Shown in pieces: positions 43,944 to 53,405 of a DNA stretch of 53,405 nt. The position numbers and the translations under genes were made by a program. Within the stretch, counting starts at the first letter, position 1. Every line of letters starts with the position of its first letter. The stretch lies in the NCBI RefSeq assembly GCF_000264995.1, contig NW_006767453.1, positions 251,626-305,030 on the forward strand. The letters are read 5' to 3'. A model generated the notes under the pieces. That model made no database searches. It was not told the DNA's origin and saw only the letters and a program-made list of their open reading frames with translations. The stretch comes from Punctularia strigosozonata HHB-11173 SS5. Taxonomy: Eukaryota; Basidiomycota; Agaricomycetes; Corticiales; Punctulariaceae.

Positions 43944-44099
43944 GCTTGCGCTTTATCTTCGGAAGCGTTCGACGGGCGGAGCAGGTCGCTTGGTGCAAGA
44001 TAGCGAGACGACAAATATACATACATAGCTTGCGCTTTGGAAGGGATCGACGGGCGGAGCAGGTGGTGCGAGATAGCGAGGCGATAAATATTCCTACAT
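43943..44099. repeat. Two imperfect tandem repeats of 73-84 bp after BTB member 6
   Basis: 43943-44026 and 44027-44099 both read AGCTTGCGCTTT, then CGACGGGCGGAGCAGGT, then a GATAGCGAG word and a TATACATACAT or TATTCCTACAT end. A single, diverged counterpart lies near 46082-46107 after member 7, so the unit was part of the duplicated segment and doubled in one copy. Confidence 0.75.
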
Positions 44100-44250
44100 A
44101 GAGATACAGCATCGGGGATGAGGAGTTCGAATTCGGTCTGCATTCATCTTCCCGGGCCACGATCCACCATCCCTCTCCCGTTCCATCTCACAGCTCAAAC
44201 GGTCACCCCGAGTCAACCCCTGTGCCGCTGCTGCCCGTGATACCCGTCGA
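44069..44250 (-). pseudogene. Duplicated 3' end of the Bud6-N-like gene
   Basis: This stretch matches 46082-46260: the words TACATAGAGATACAGC, CCATCTCAC and GAGTCAACCCCTGT occur in the same order. It includes the stop codon (44213-44215) and about a dozen codons of the last exon of the gene at 46220-46959. It marks where the BTB segmental duplication broke inside that gene. Not functional on its own. Confidence 0.7.
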
Positions 44251-44628
44251 ATCCATGGATGCACACCGAAGATAGGATGGGCAAATAAGTCGCACAATCG
44301 CATCGACGGCGGGGAGTGGATCACACTTTCGAATGGTCAGGTATTGACGAGATCAGCTGTGTACATACACAAATACGCTGACGTTATAAAACAATGAAAA
44401 GGGCCCAACTCTAGCTTTGCGGCTACATCTCGGACCGAGCACGCACACCGACTCGGAAAGCTGTGAACTAGGTTTGCAAAACGCAATTCTCGTCCAACAG
44501 CCTCGTGCTGCCGCAGATGCGTAGTCTCTTCGACCTGTCCACCTTGTGCTTTAGCCCTTGGATCGCTCAAGGTCCTGTAATCACACCCTCCCATTGAACA
44601 TACTCAGCGTCGTGCTCTCACACACACC

Positions 44629-45630
44629 ATGACCTCCGAACTCGAGATCGTTGACGCGGATCACCCGTTCAACAAGCCCAGCGCCGACCTCATCCTGCGC
44701 ACCAGCGACCACGTCGACTTCCACGTCCACAAGTTCATCCTGTCAGAAGCTTCACCTGTCTTTGAGACCATGTTCTCGCTCCCTCAGCCCGGGGAACCAT
44801 GCAGCTCCCCTTCAAACCGAGGGCAACGATCCGCGGAACCCATCCAGGACCACAAAGACGGGCGTCCTGTCGTTGCGGTTCCGGAGGACGTGCGCACTCT
44901 CGATCTGCTGCTCCGCATCATCTATCCCTACGAAAACCCGGATCTAGATGACCTGGACTGGATCACCCCGACCCTGTCCGCCGCGATCAAGTACGATATG
45001 GCCGGTGCCGTGAAGCTGCTATCGCAGCAGTTGTCAGGGCACGCGACGACATCTCCCTTGCGCGTCTACGCGTGTGCGGTGCGCCACGGGATGGAGGGTA
45101 GAGCGCGCGAGGCGGCCGTGGGGTGCCTGCGCTTCACGTTGCTCGACCTGGATGTCGTTCCGGAACTGGCCGACATATCGGCCGTTGCGCACCATCGTCT
45201 CGTGCGCTTCATCCTGCGCTGTCAGAAAGAGATGGCCACGCTCACGACGGATCTCACGTGGATACCGGTCGGTTGCCCTGTCGTCGGCGAATTCCCAAGC
45301 CACAAAACATTGATTTGGTGGTATGCAAAATTGAATCCGCCCTGGACAAGGTGCCTTTTCTGTCACCGCCAAATGGATATCATCACCGACAATTCACGCA
45401 AGCACCATAATGTGTGCAAATGGTGGATGTCATTCCTCGATAGCGTTCAAGCGCAACTGTTAAAACGGCCGTTCGGAGCGACGATCCTCGAAGGAGCTTT
45501 CCTGGAGAAACCGATCCAGAGCATGTCAGATTCGTGCAGGACATGCCGCACTGCTTCGGGGATAGGAGCTCTGAGGGCGTTCGCCAAGTATTTGGCGGCG
45601 GAGGCCGATCGCAGAATTGCCGCGGTATAA
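44629..45630 (+). CDS. BTB domain protein with two CxxC pairs (family member 7)
   Basis: 333 aa, one exon. Start MTSELEIVDADHPFNKPSAD is nearly the same as member 6. BTB: ADLILRTSDHVDFHVHK...SPVFETMF...LLLRIIYPY. A helical middle follows, then CLFC and CRTC pairs and the helix LAAEADRRIAAV. Unlike the other family members the reading frame stops right at the place where the last intron normally begins (GCG then GTATAA), so the small last exon appears to be lost and the tail is shorter by eight residues. It is otherwise intact. Confidence 0.82.
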   Translation: MTSELEIVDADHPFNKPSADLILRTSDHVDFHVHKFILSEASPVFETMFSLPQPGEPCSSPSNRGQRSAEPIQDHKDGRPVVAVPEDVRTLDLLLRIIYPYENPDLDDLDWITPTLSAAIKYDMAGAVKLLSQQLSGHATTSPLRVYACAVRHGMEGRAREAAVGCLRFTLLDLDVVPELADISAVAHHRLVRFILRCQKEMATLTTDLTWIPVGCPVVGEFPSHKTLIWWYAKLNPPWTRCLFCHRQMDIITDNSRKHHNVCKWWMSFLDSVQAQLLKRPFGATILEGAFLEKPIQSMSDSCRTCRTASGIGALRAFAKYLAAEADRRIAAV

Positions 45631-45659
45631 TCAGCCCAAGCTTCGTTGCGGGGAAAGTA

Positions 45660-45900
45660 TGGCACAAGCACGGATCGAAGGTGGCAGCCTTTCATCGACC
45701 CACTCAACGCTATGCGTAGCATTGACCCCCCCCCCCCCCCAACCCCAAGCTCGTTCGTGCAAGCAGAGCGCAGAATCAGCAAAAGGTTGTCTCCGCAGCG
45801 ATCTGCACGCATTCTCGTCAGCAGGGTTCTTGAGCCTCAGGATCGCTCTTGCAGGGGGTGGGTCGATGAAGGCTGCCATATTCGATTCGTGCTTGTGCCA
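45660..45900. repeat. About 41-bp inverted repeat around a C15 run
   Basis: 45660-45701 and 45860-45900 are near-perfect reverse complements (TGGCACAAGCACG...CATCGACCC). The 158-bp spacer contains 15 consecutive C (45726-45740). A 19-bp word (AGGGTTCTTGAGCCTCAGG) is repeated at 45823-45841 and 45900-45918, the second copy abutting the right arm. It could be a small foldback element or a duplication scar. No target duplication is seen. Confidence 0.65.
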
Positions 45901-46219
45901 GGGTTCTTGAGCCTCAGGTTTGGTTCTTGCAGGACAGATAAAACAAATAGTCGGGTATCCGTGTACACGAAACTGTTCGTTGTAAGTTAGCAGGCCGACG
46001 TCGGTGGCCCACATTCGCAGTAGCGCTTGAGAGGACATACGATACCGCATGTAGGGCACCGGAATTATAGGATCGCCAGGTTGCGAGATAGGGAGACGAT
46101 AAATATACATACATAGAGATACAGCGTTCGGATGAGGGTCGCCAACCGGTCCTCGATGAGCCCATCTCACCCACTTCCCCTCTCCCATCCCATCTCACGG
46201 CTCTCGCGGACACCGCGAG

Positions 46220-46959
46220 TCAACCCCTGTACTGCTGCCCCCCGGCCTGATACCCCGCCGCGCCGGGCCCGGGCCCGGGCCCGATCGGGGACGGCTGGGA
46301 CGACGAGCCGGACGACCTCCTCCGCGCGTTCGAGTGGTGGTAGTCGGCCTGCTTGCGCTGGATGCCTTCGAGGAGGGCGTAGAGGATGCGGCGGATGTCG
46401 GGCATGTAGGTGTCGAGGACTTCGGGGGAGGGTTCCTCGCCGAGACAGTTCTCGAGGACGAGGCGGAGGTCGGCGGGGACGGAGTAGATCTCGCTAAGAT
46501 AGGGTTGGTACGACGGGGTCGCGGGTCAGCGGCACGTATAGAGAGAGGTGTGTAAAGGTTATGAGATATATAAGAAGAGAGACGAGAGGATCATGGAATG
46601 GGGGACGCGGGCCGAAACACGTATATCACAGGACGGAGAAGCCGAAGCGATCTCGATGGGAGTGTGTTCGGACTGATTGCAGCGGAATGATGGCGCGCGC
46701 GCGGATCCAAGGTTGTAAACTTGTTTCTTTTTTTTTGGGCCACCCACCTGAGATCGACGCCGTGCTCCGCGAAGGCGTTCACGGTGGCGTTGAAGTCGTT
46801 GCCGATCTGGACGTAGACGTCGCTCACGGCGGTCTCGGAGGCCTGGCCGGCGGCCCAGAGGCGGAGGGTGTCCTGCAGGCGCTTGGTCGCGAGGAGGAGG
46901 GTGCGCACGGCGGTGGGTACGTCCTTGGGGGCGCGCTGGTGAGCGGACGTCGGGTCCAT
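46220..46959 (-). CDS. Short protein with Bud6/Aip3-like N-terminal domain
   Basis: Exons 46959-46748 and 46493-46220 give 161 aa; the 254-nt intron is long for this locus. The sequence VRTLLLATKRLQDTLRLWA, then SETAVSDVYVQIGNDFNATV and VPADLRLVLENCLGEE, with TYMPDIRRILYALLEGIQRK, resembles the N-terminal domain of the polarity protein Bud6/Aip3, which works with formins on actin cables. Full Bud6 proteins are several times longer and carry the actin-binding C-terminal part, which is missing here. This chain ends after a low-complexity PGPGPGPG tail. It may be a truncated paralogue or a stand-alone domain protein. The family call is from memory of conserved motifs. Confidence 0.55.
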
Positions 46960-49144
46960 TTGGGGAAGGAGGGGAGCGGGGGGCAAAAGAGGGAGGAGCA
47001 CAGGGGAACGCGGGCCGGGGCCAGGGAACGTGGTCAGATCCCCGAAAAAGGAAATATGGGAGAAGGAAGGAAGGGGGGCAGAGCAGGGTGACGGCTTGGC
47101 TGCTTACCAGGGGAGAGCGGGTGGCCATGGGTGTGCGCCGGCTGGTGGTAACGTAGGCTGGCGCTGCGTTCACGGTGCTGTATGCTGCGTGTCGGCTGGG
47201 GTGGTCGAACGGTGGCGGGTATTTATATGGGGCGCGTCTGGGGCATAGGTCTGCTGCTGCATCTGCATCTGCGTCTGCGGCTCTCCCGGGGAGGACGATG
47301 GGTATGACGCGGTGGCCAGGGCGCACAGCTTCTCCCATCCAACGCTGCACCCGCCAGAGATCCCGTCGCGAGCTCGCCGTGGTACGCACCGCCTCGCCGA
47401 CACACCCCGGGACCCCGACGGACGTACATCCATCGTTAGCATTGAACAGCAACCACCCGTCGGCTTCCTTAACGTGTAGAATACTGCAATTTCATTCACC
47501 GCGCTCATCGCCATGGACGTTCGTTTCGACGTGCGCAGGCAAGCGACATACGCAGCACACTGACGTTTCGTGTTACACTTGTATGCAGACATAAGGGCCA
47601 GGGACCCGAGCCACCTTTTGCCCCTAGACCCTACCGCTCGAGCTCGCGCGTCTCCATCTAGCGACCGTAGCTCTGCACCTCTCCAGAACGAGTCCCGCCC
47701 GTTGCGACTGCTATGATCGCCGCGTTCGAGCCGCCTCACAGAACGCGGACGTCCACCCGGCTGTACTGGCGTTCTATTGTTCGCCCCACCTGGCTCGGGA
47801 CTCGGGAGACCAGAAGCAGCCGCAGGGCGCGTGCAAGTCGGCTCTTCGCCTCGGGAACGCACTCCTCTCCATGGCTCGACAAACGGTTTCTCGGTTTCGA
47901 TCTTACCAACCAGGTCTGGGCAGACCGGGTCGATCTGCCCGTAGCGACAGCACGGCCGGCGCCTCTCTGCGTTGCGTCGAGTACATAGTAATGCGACGAT
48001 ACATATCGATGCTGATTAACTCCGGTCACACGTTGTCGCAAAAGCAAGAAGACCCCCACTCGCTTCCTCGCCAACTCCTCATCCAGCTTGCACGTCTCAA
48101 CTCACCGCTCGTAAACTAAAAGCGCCGCAGCTCTACCGAACCCGAAACCCCTTCCTGCTTCTATTCGATTATGCCCCCGCCACGCCACGGGCCCTTGATG
48201 CAGACTTACGTGCACCTTGATCTCTTGATTACAAGCGCCCCCCACCTCTATCGCATCATTCGTTTCGCGATCCATTTCTTGTGGAGAGAAGAAGGAAGGG
48301 GCTCTGGCCAACACTTACAGCGCCTCTGCACAGCCGAAACACCTGCGATCACGACTCATCGTACGCGTCCCAGCACTGCTTAAAGTTAAACCTCGTTAGG
48401 CTGGTGGAGCTACTGCGCAGATCCATGTCTTCCAGGGCAGAGATTCGGTCGGTGCTATGTAACCCCCTCCCCCCTGGATGGACTTGACACACACATAGAT
48501 ACCGATGCTCATGCCAAGACGGTGTTCCTGCTCGAAACGCCTAAACGTCAAATCCATTACTTGAGAGATCAAGATTCCAGCATCCCCTTTCCGGCAACGT
48601 TATCCACGGACCGGACAGCTGTACTTATCCGAAAAGACATGAGAGAGGGTGAGTGAGGTTCTATCGGCGCCGACTCAGTTTCGGACCCCTAGCAATCGCC
48701 GCGGACGACTGGTTCTTTCTTCGATCCGGAAATACTGTACTCCACGAAGGCCGATGCTCGCACACACATATACCCAACATGCCCGCCCCCTCCACTGGGA
48801 TTGACGCTCGTCACCCACGGATTGGCGGGCGTCCGGTCATGTGAGGTATGCTACACCGCCCTGTCCCGACTTCGTCGTATCCGCTGATCACATCGCTTGC
48901 TTCACAGCATCGATACACAGTCTAATTAAGCATCGCTTATGACACCTCGCGATCAATCGCTGCCACATACTTATCGCCTCGAGAGCGCCAGCACGCCGAA
49001 CTGGGGACGAAGATAGACCGGCAACTCTCAGCTCCGCAAGCGAACAATCGTACGAAAAGCCCCCTTTCAAAATATATATCATATACGACGGGACGAGTGT
49101 GATGCGTCATGGCGACGCACACGATCCGCGGTGGCGAAGGCTAC
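46960..49144. other. Intergenic between the Bud6-N-like and RING genes
   Basis: About 2.2 kb with no recognised gene. Many short frames overlap on both strands in this GC-rich part; none shows a domain. It includes the upstream region of the Bud6-N-like gene (pyrimidine-rich on its sense strand). Confidence 0.4.
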
Positions 49145-49835
49145 TCACGTTCCCCGCCCGGCAGGTGATGACAACACCCTAGAAAGAAATCCTGCCAACC
49201 CGCCCACGGCGCCTCTCACACCCGACACCCTCCTCGAGCTCGACCCTGGCTCTGGCTCAGGCGAACACAGCTTGCACTGCAGCCATCGCATGCGCCTGCC
49301 CGGCTGCGGTCCGCTCTTGTCGTCCTCGCCGCCGCCGCCGCCGCCGCCGATCGGCTTGGACCAGATCTCGACGCATTCCGGGCAGAATCCGTGGCCGCAG
49401 TCGGCGACGCTGCGTGCGCGGGGGGGAACTCTCGTCAGCGATCGTACAAGGGACTCAACACGCCCCGAAAGAGAAGGGTGCCAGACGCACGCGAGGGGCG
49501 GGTACACCATGCGCTCGCAGATGGCGCACGTCGCCAGGCCGGATGGACCGGCGATATCGGTACCGGGAGCGTTCTGCCGCGACGGCTCTCCTCCTCCTCC
49601 TCCGCCTCCGGCCCCGCTCGACCGCTCTCCGAGTCCTCCCAGCCGCCGCCGCTCCGTCTCTCGCCAATCGCGCTCCGTCTGCAGCGCCACGCGCTTCCAC
49701 CGCGCCGCGAGAGACTCGTGGCGGCGGACCTCGGCCCTCAATATCTCGGCTTCTGCCCGGATCGCCGCGAGCTGGGCTTCGAGGGCCGGGATCGACGAGC
49801 GAAGGGCGGTGGTACTGAGGTCGCGTTCGCGAAGG

Positions 49836-49867
<32 letters not shown>

Positions 49868-50049
49868 GGGCGGGGTGTCGACCGCGGGCAGCGATACGTC
49901 CGCGAGGATCCAAAGCGCGATGGCGATCGCGGCCCAGTCTGTCTCAAACCGGTTCGCATTGGTATCTGGGGCTACCTCCACACGTAGATGTGCGCACCGA
50001 GGAAGCCGCCGACGAGAGCGATGGTGACTACATCGACGTCTTGCGTCAT
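49145..50049 (-). CDS. Membrane-anchored RING-finger protein A
   Basis: Probable ubiquitin E3 ligase, 254 aa, exons 50049-49998, 49938-49491 and 49409-49145. After MTQDVDVV a hydrophobic stretch (TIALVGGFL, then WAAIAIALWILADVSL) forms a membrane anchor. Then come a poly-Thr run coded by a CGT microsatellite, a coiled coil (IPALEAQLAAIRAEAEILRA) and a RING-type motif: CAIC from C155, CGHGFCPEC, then CKLC. A poly-Gly run splits the motif before the last pair. The stop codon coincides with a perfect splice donor (GTGAGTAG), so a further exon is possible. It is a paralogue of the gene at 50714-51706, with the same exon layout and intron phases. Confidence 0.72.
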
Positions 50050-50713
50050 TTACGTGCGAACCGTGCGTTTTAAGGGAGCTCGAGGTTGAAAGGTGTCGGG
50101 TGACGTTGATGAATGTCAACGTCCGATGCGAACGCGATTTTAGAGCTGCATGTAAAAGGGACGAGTCTTATATGTTCGGTGCTCTCGGTCCTTCTACAGC
50201 TTCGGCAGACATGCTGTGTAGCATAGCCGCCAAATATACCATCTGACCCATCTGACCCCCCTCTGCAGCTTGCGCAAAGCTATATGCTTGCAATCATGGA
50301 CCATGCGCTCGTATGCGGCGGGAGGCGTACGACGGAGGACGACGAACGTGCGGGCGTGGTTAGGCGCCCCTGCGCTGGCGAGCCGCGATTGATCATCCTC
50401 CGCATGGATACCACACAAGGAAGGATAGCAAACGAAACCTGCGACAATGATATTCCACATCCAGATTAAGCTAGGAGCGCCGGAACGCCGAGCAACGCTA
50501 GACTATGTTACCGATACCAGAACCTAGTCCGACGCGCGCCGGATACTGGACAGACTAGCACCTCAACGAGTGCCACGGTGGAGTAAGCAGCCCAGTAAAT
50601 GAGTCAACGTAGGACCCCCCTGCAATCATGCTGCCGGCAGCCACATCCTCTGGGATGAACCTTTCAGGAGATATTCACGCCCTCCCGACGCCAGTTATCA
50701 CGTCGCTCCGGAT

Positions 50714-51706
50714 TCAGCGTCGGGGCAACGCTCTCGTGAGTACGCGCCCAAGTACCGCGAAGGGGCGCCTGGCCATGCCTTCGTTCACGACGGGTAATGC
50801 GGGCATCGCGCCCGGCTCTCGTGCAAGTTCCGCTCCCGCCGGCTCTATGACCTCTGCGCCCGCGTCTCGCGCAAACCACCGGTTCAAGCCCAAGTCTGGC
50901 CTCGAGCACGTCGGGCAATGCAGGCGCACGCCGCTCGGGATGCGGCCTACGCCGGTCGCGTGCCGCCTGGTGGTGTTGGGATCGGCGGAGGACGACCGGG
51001 TGTTGGCCAGCCGGCATTCCAAACAGAAGCGGTGTCCACAGCTCGCGAGGCTTCATATACCAACATGCAGTCCGTCAGCTTCGACTATGGGAAACCCACG
51101 GGCGGAGAGAGCACTACGCACGCAAGGGGCGCGTACACCATGCGCAGGCAGATGTCGCATTCCAGCAGTTCGTCATCGCGTCTTTGCGTCTGCGTGTCCA
51201 GTGAGCCCCTGCCGGTGGTATGTAGAATATGTCCACGACAGACCTGCCGGTTTCGTTCAGGACGGCAAGGCCGTACGGGCACCGAGTGCTGCACCCTCAG
51301 TCTGTCCGCTACGCCCTTCCAATGCTCTGCGAGCCGTCGCTGCGCCGAGTGTTGCTCCCGCGTTCTATTGGCCACGCCCTTCCAATGCTCCACGAGTCTT
51401 CGTTGTTCACGGTCGGAGGCTCTCAGCCGCTCCAACTCGGCCGTCATCTTCTCGGCTTCGGCTTGGGCAAGGTCGATGAGGGCGAGAAACATGCGCTTTT
51501 CAGCGGCCGTCACCAGCCATGAGCCGTCTTCGTTACCGCGCCACAGTGCTACCCGCAAAGACGGATGGGCGAGGACCATGAGGACGATCGGTGCTGCGGA
51601 ACAGCGACCAAGGAGACCATCAGCACCCGACGACGAGGGGATGACGGGTTTGTGGGGACTCACAAATAACGACGCAAAGGACGATGATGGTGGTCAGAGT
51701 TCCCAT
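50714..51706 (-). CDS. Membrane-anchored RING-finger protein B
   Basis: Paralogue of RING protein A, 280 aa, exons 51706-51664, 51593-51122 and 51041-50714. The N-terminal anchor spans the first intron (MGTLTTIIVLCVVI then SPIVLMVLA). A long coiled coil follows (LAQAEAEKMTAELERLRASD), with a WKGVA(N/D)R.R.QHS-type unit present twice in tandem. The RING motif is CDIC from C160, MVYAPLA, CGHRFCLEC, then CPTC. The tail is Ala/Arg-rich. Both RING genes split the motif with an intron at the same codon (PLA), which shows they come from a duplication. Targets and membrane are unknown. Confidence 0.72.
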
Positions 51707-51765
51707 GTTTGGGTTAAGGGGGGTTGGGGGTTGAGCTTTGAGTCAAGGTTTAGATGAACGAGCTT

Positions 51766-52806
51766 TTAAGCGTAACGCTTGTTGTCCCCTACGTGGATAA
51801 TAAGGGGCCAAATCCTGGTCGAATCATAATACGATCCATCGCGTAGGTTGTCGTCGACGCCTTGTTGCTTCAGAACGCTTTTTTGCACGTAGCCCGCACA
51901 GCCACCACCTGCTTTGCATTGTTGATTCGTGTCGCTGACAGTCAGCGTCCGATCGGCCTTGGCGGTCCATGCAAACGTCCCATATTGCAGCAAGGCGATG
52001 ATTGTCAGATATCTGGGACCAATCAAGCGGCATATATTGCGAGGGTATTGTACATTGGCGTCAGATGATGTTGAGGGACTTTGGCCAGATGCTGGTCGCA
52101 ACAACATGAGTATCGGCGTGGAGTAGGAGAATGAGACAATGGAGGCGCACCCTAGAGTCCCTACCAAAGACTGGATGAAGGCGCATATACACGGTACCCA
52201 CCTATGAGATAAATGGGTAAGGAGCAACAGATCGACAAAGCAGGTCAACGTACGTGGATATGTTGTAGTGTCCCGCTGAGTACAGCCCTGCGATGATGAA
52301 CCCGCCCACTACCGAAGCGATGATCGCGCCCGCAAACCCCGCCGCGATGTATGTCGCCAATACAAGCAGGGCGAAGGTCGCTCGCGATCGACGTTCGTTC
52401 ACGCGGGGGCGTTGTCCTTGTGACCTCGACGTTCGGGCTGATGCGCCTGTCGGTGGTCGCACTAAGAGCAAGTGTGCCTCGGGCGAGGTGGCCGTTGGCT
52501 GCTGGCGGACGCGGGCCGTGGGGTGGAGCTGGCGCGTAGGCGGGAACGCGAGGTTGAGCGCCGCGTATAGCCCGCAGAAGATAAAAGGGGGTAGATAGAA
52601 AACGAATGACCAGTATAGCGTGAATCGGAAGACATCTTGGGAAGCTGTGAGTTGCAAGTAGGGTGGATGATGGGTGCCTCTAAGGGCGTACCGTTGGGAT
52701 CGTGGAGGTAGTGCCCGTTAGGGAGCTCTGGGGGCCGATGAAGGAGATCCCGAAGCTCAAAAGCGGGGTTATATAGCGATGGCCATGAAGTGCTTGTGTT
52801 GTTCAT
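51766..52806 (-). CDS. TMEM170-like integral membrane protein
   Basis: Exons 52806-52692, 52635-52254 and 52201-51766 give 310 aa. The start ([20 protein letters not shown]) is followed by a membrane segment ([20 protein letters not shown]), a basic Pro/Arg-rich loop, two further hydrophobic segments ([18 protein letters not shown] and [13 protein letters not shown]) and [16 protein letters not shown]. This spacing and the G/A-rich segments resemble TMEM170 proteins, which shape ER and nuclear-envelope sheets in animals. The last 130 residues are not part of that family and contain a CKAGGGC motif; the real end may differ if another intron exists. Confidence 0.6.
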
Positions 52807-53072
52807 ATCATTCGTGCCAGTGGGCCTGCTAATTGCTCACGACATGAGTACGGAGGCCGTTTCCCGCCAGGTCTCCAGTGAGCGCCACGCGCTGTCACGC
52901 TGCTGGCCACCCACCGCAGCAACGGTATACCCGCTAGCAGACCCCTCTGTGGCCAGGCAAAAATATATACGCACGTAGCAGAAAGCATTTATGGTAGGTA
53001 AACATCAATTGAAATGAATTTACTACAGGCCACGTGATGAACTTCTGGATCTGAAGGCAAGAGCGATAATTC

Positions 53073-53234
53073 CCTAATATATGATCCTCAGTCAAGTATA
53101 AGGGAAAAGACTGAGTTACGCATGTAGTACCTAATATATGACTACAGAGGCATCGTAAGTACGTTAGGACATGAGGGACATAAAGGGACATGACAGACTC
53201 ACTCCTCAGTCAAGTATAAGGGAAAAGACTGAGG
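53073..53234. repeat. 31-bp direct repeats, each forming a hairpin
   Basis: 53085-53115 and 53203-53233 are identical (begin TCCTCAGTC, end GACTGAG), 118 bp apart. Each folds on itself; the right copy has a perfect 10-bp stem (CTCCTCAGTC with GACTGAGGAG). A CCTAATATATGA word also occurs twice (53073 and 53130). The AT-rich composition differs from the rest of the window, so this may be the edge of another mobile element running off the right side. Confidence 0.7.
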
Positions 53235-53405
53235 AGATGCGAAGAGAGAGCTCCTGGTATATGTGAGGGAGCTCGAGGGAACCATTTCCATAAAGGGAAC
53301 AAAAGAATGTGCCTAAAGCGGTAATATCAATCAGGAAAGATAGAAGATCGCAAAGAAGAACACAAGAATAGAACATGTGAGAGAATCTGTACATAATAGG
53401 TAACG

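Noticed and set aside
45726-45740. C15 run as a telomere or origin-like signal
   Set aside because: A single homopolymer inside a foldback; no telomere repeat (TTAGGG type) is near, and length errors are common in such runs.
1-53405. CRISPR array or prokaryotic operon structure
   Set aside because: The window is eukaryotic with spliced genes; no regularly spaced repeat set is present.

Overview
The window comes from a filamentous basidiomycete, most likely an Agaricomycete of the Polyporales type. Host genes are split by many short introns (mostly 46-70 nt, GT..AG). The coding sequence is GC-rich. There is a chromodomain Ty3/gypsy element, a tyrosine-recombinase-type retroelement, and a large family of tandem BTB genes, all common in that group. 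I placed exon borders by hand from splice motifs and family resemblance. For every multi-exon gene listed as complete the exon lengths sum to a multiple of three.

Layout. 1-3.8 kb: a DIRS-like retroelement (minus strand) cut by the window edge. 4.18-4.86 kb: a 681-bp MITE with 24-bp perfect TIRs and TA target duplications. 5.55-7.44: ACC-synthase-like PLP enzyme, 11 exons. 7.69-8.93: BTB gene. 9.96-11.66: HMG-CoA synthase of the mevalonate pathway. 11.94-14.91: Vps9-CUE Rab5 exchange factor (minus). 16.27-17.94 and 19.78-21.31: two paralogous double-BTB genes flanking a divergent F-box gene (18.15-19.53, minus). 21.76-22.70: a BTB gene with a broken frame (minus). 23.86-25.92: MFS sugar transporter, followed on the same strand by GH51 arabinofuranosidase (26.30-28.24). 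28.90-29.12: small secreted Cys-rich protein (minus). 29.2-32.15: no recognisable gene. 32.15-33.26: BTB gene, then a BTB 3' fragment at 33.63-33.93. 34.17-42.58: a whole-looking, very young Ty3/gypsy chromovirus inserted in the upstream region of the next BTB gene. 42.86-45.63: two tandem BTB genes on a segmental duplication whose unit also carries the 3' end of the neighbouring Bud6-N-like gene (46.22-46.96, minus). 49.15-51.71: two paralogous membrane-anchored RING genes (minus). 51.77-52.81: TMEM170-like membrane protein (minus). Right edge: small hairpin-forming direct repeats.

The main theme is protein ubiquitylation. Seven BTB genes plus one fragment, one F-box gene and two RING genes lie in 44 kb. 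BTB proteins are known Cul3 adaptors, F-box proteins are SCF adaptors, and RING proteins are E3 ligases. The BTB proteins share a lineage-type layout: BTB domain (doubled in two), a helical middle region, two CxxC pairs, and a last exon of only 18-69 nt. This is the strongest candidate for an undescribed system. A second theme is carbon use: a sugar porter beside an intracellular arabinofuranosidase.
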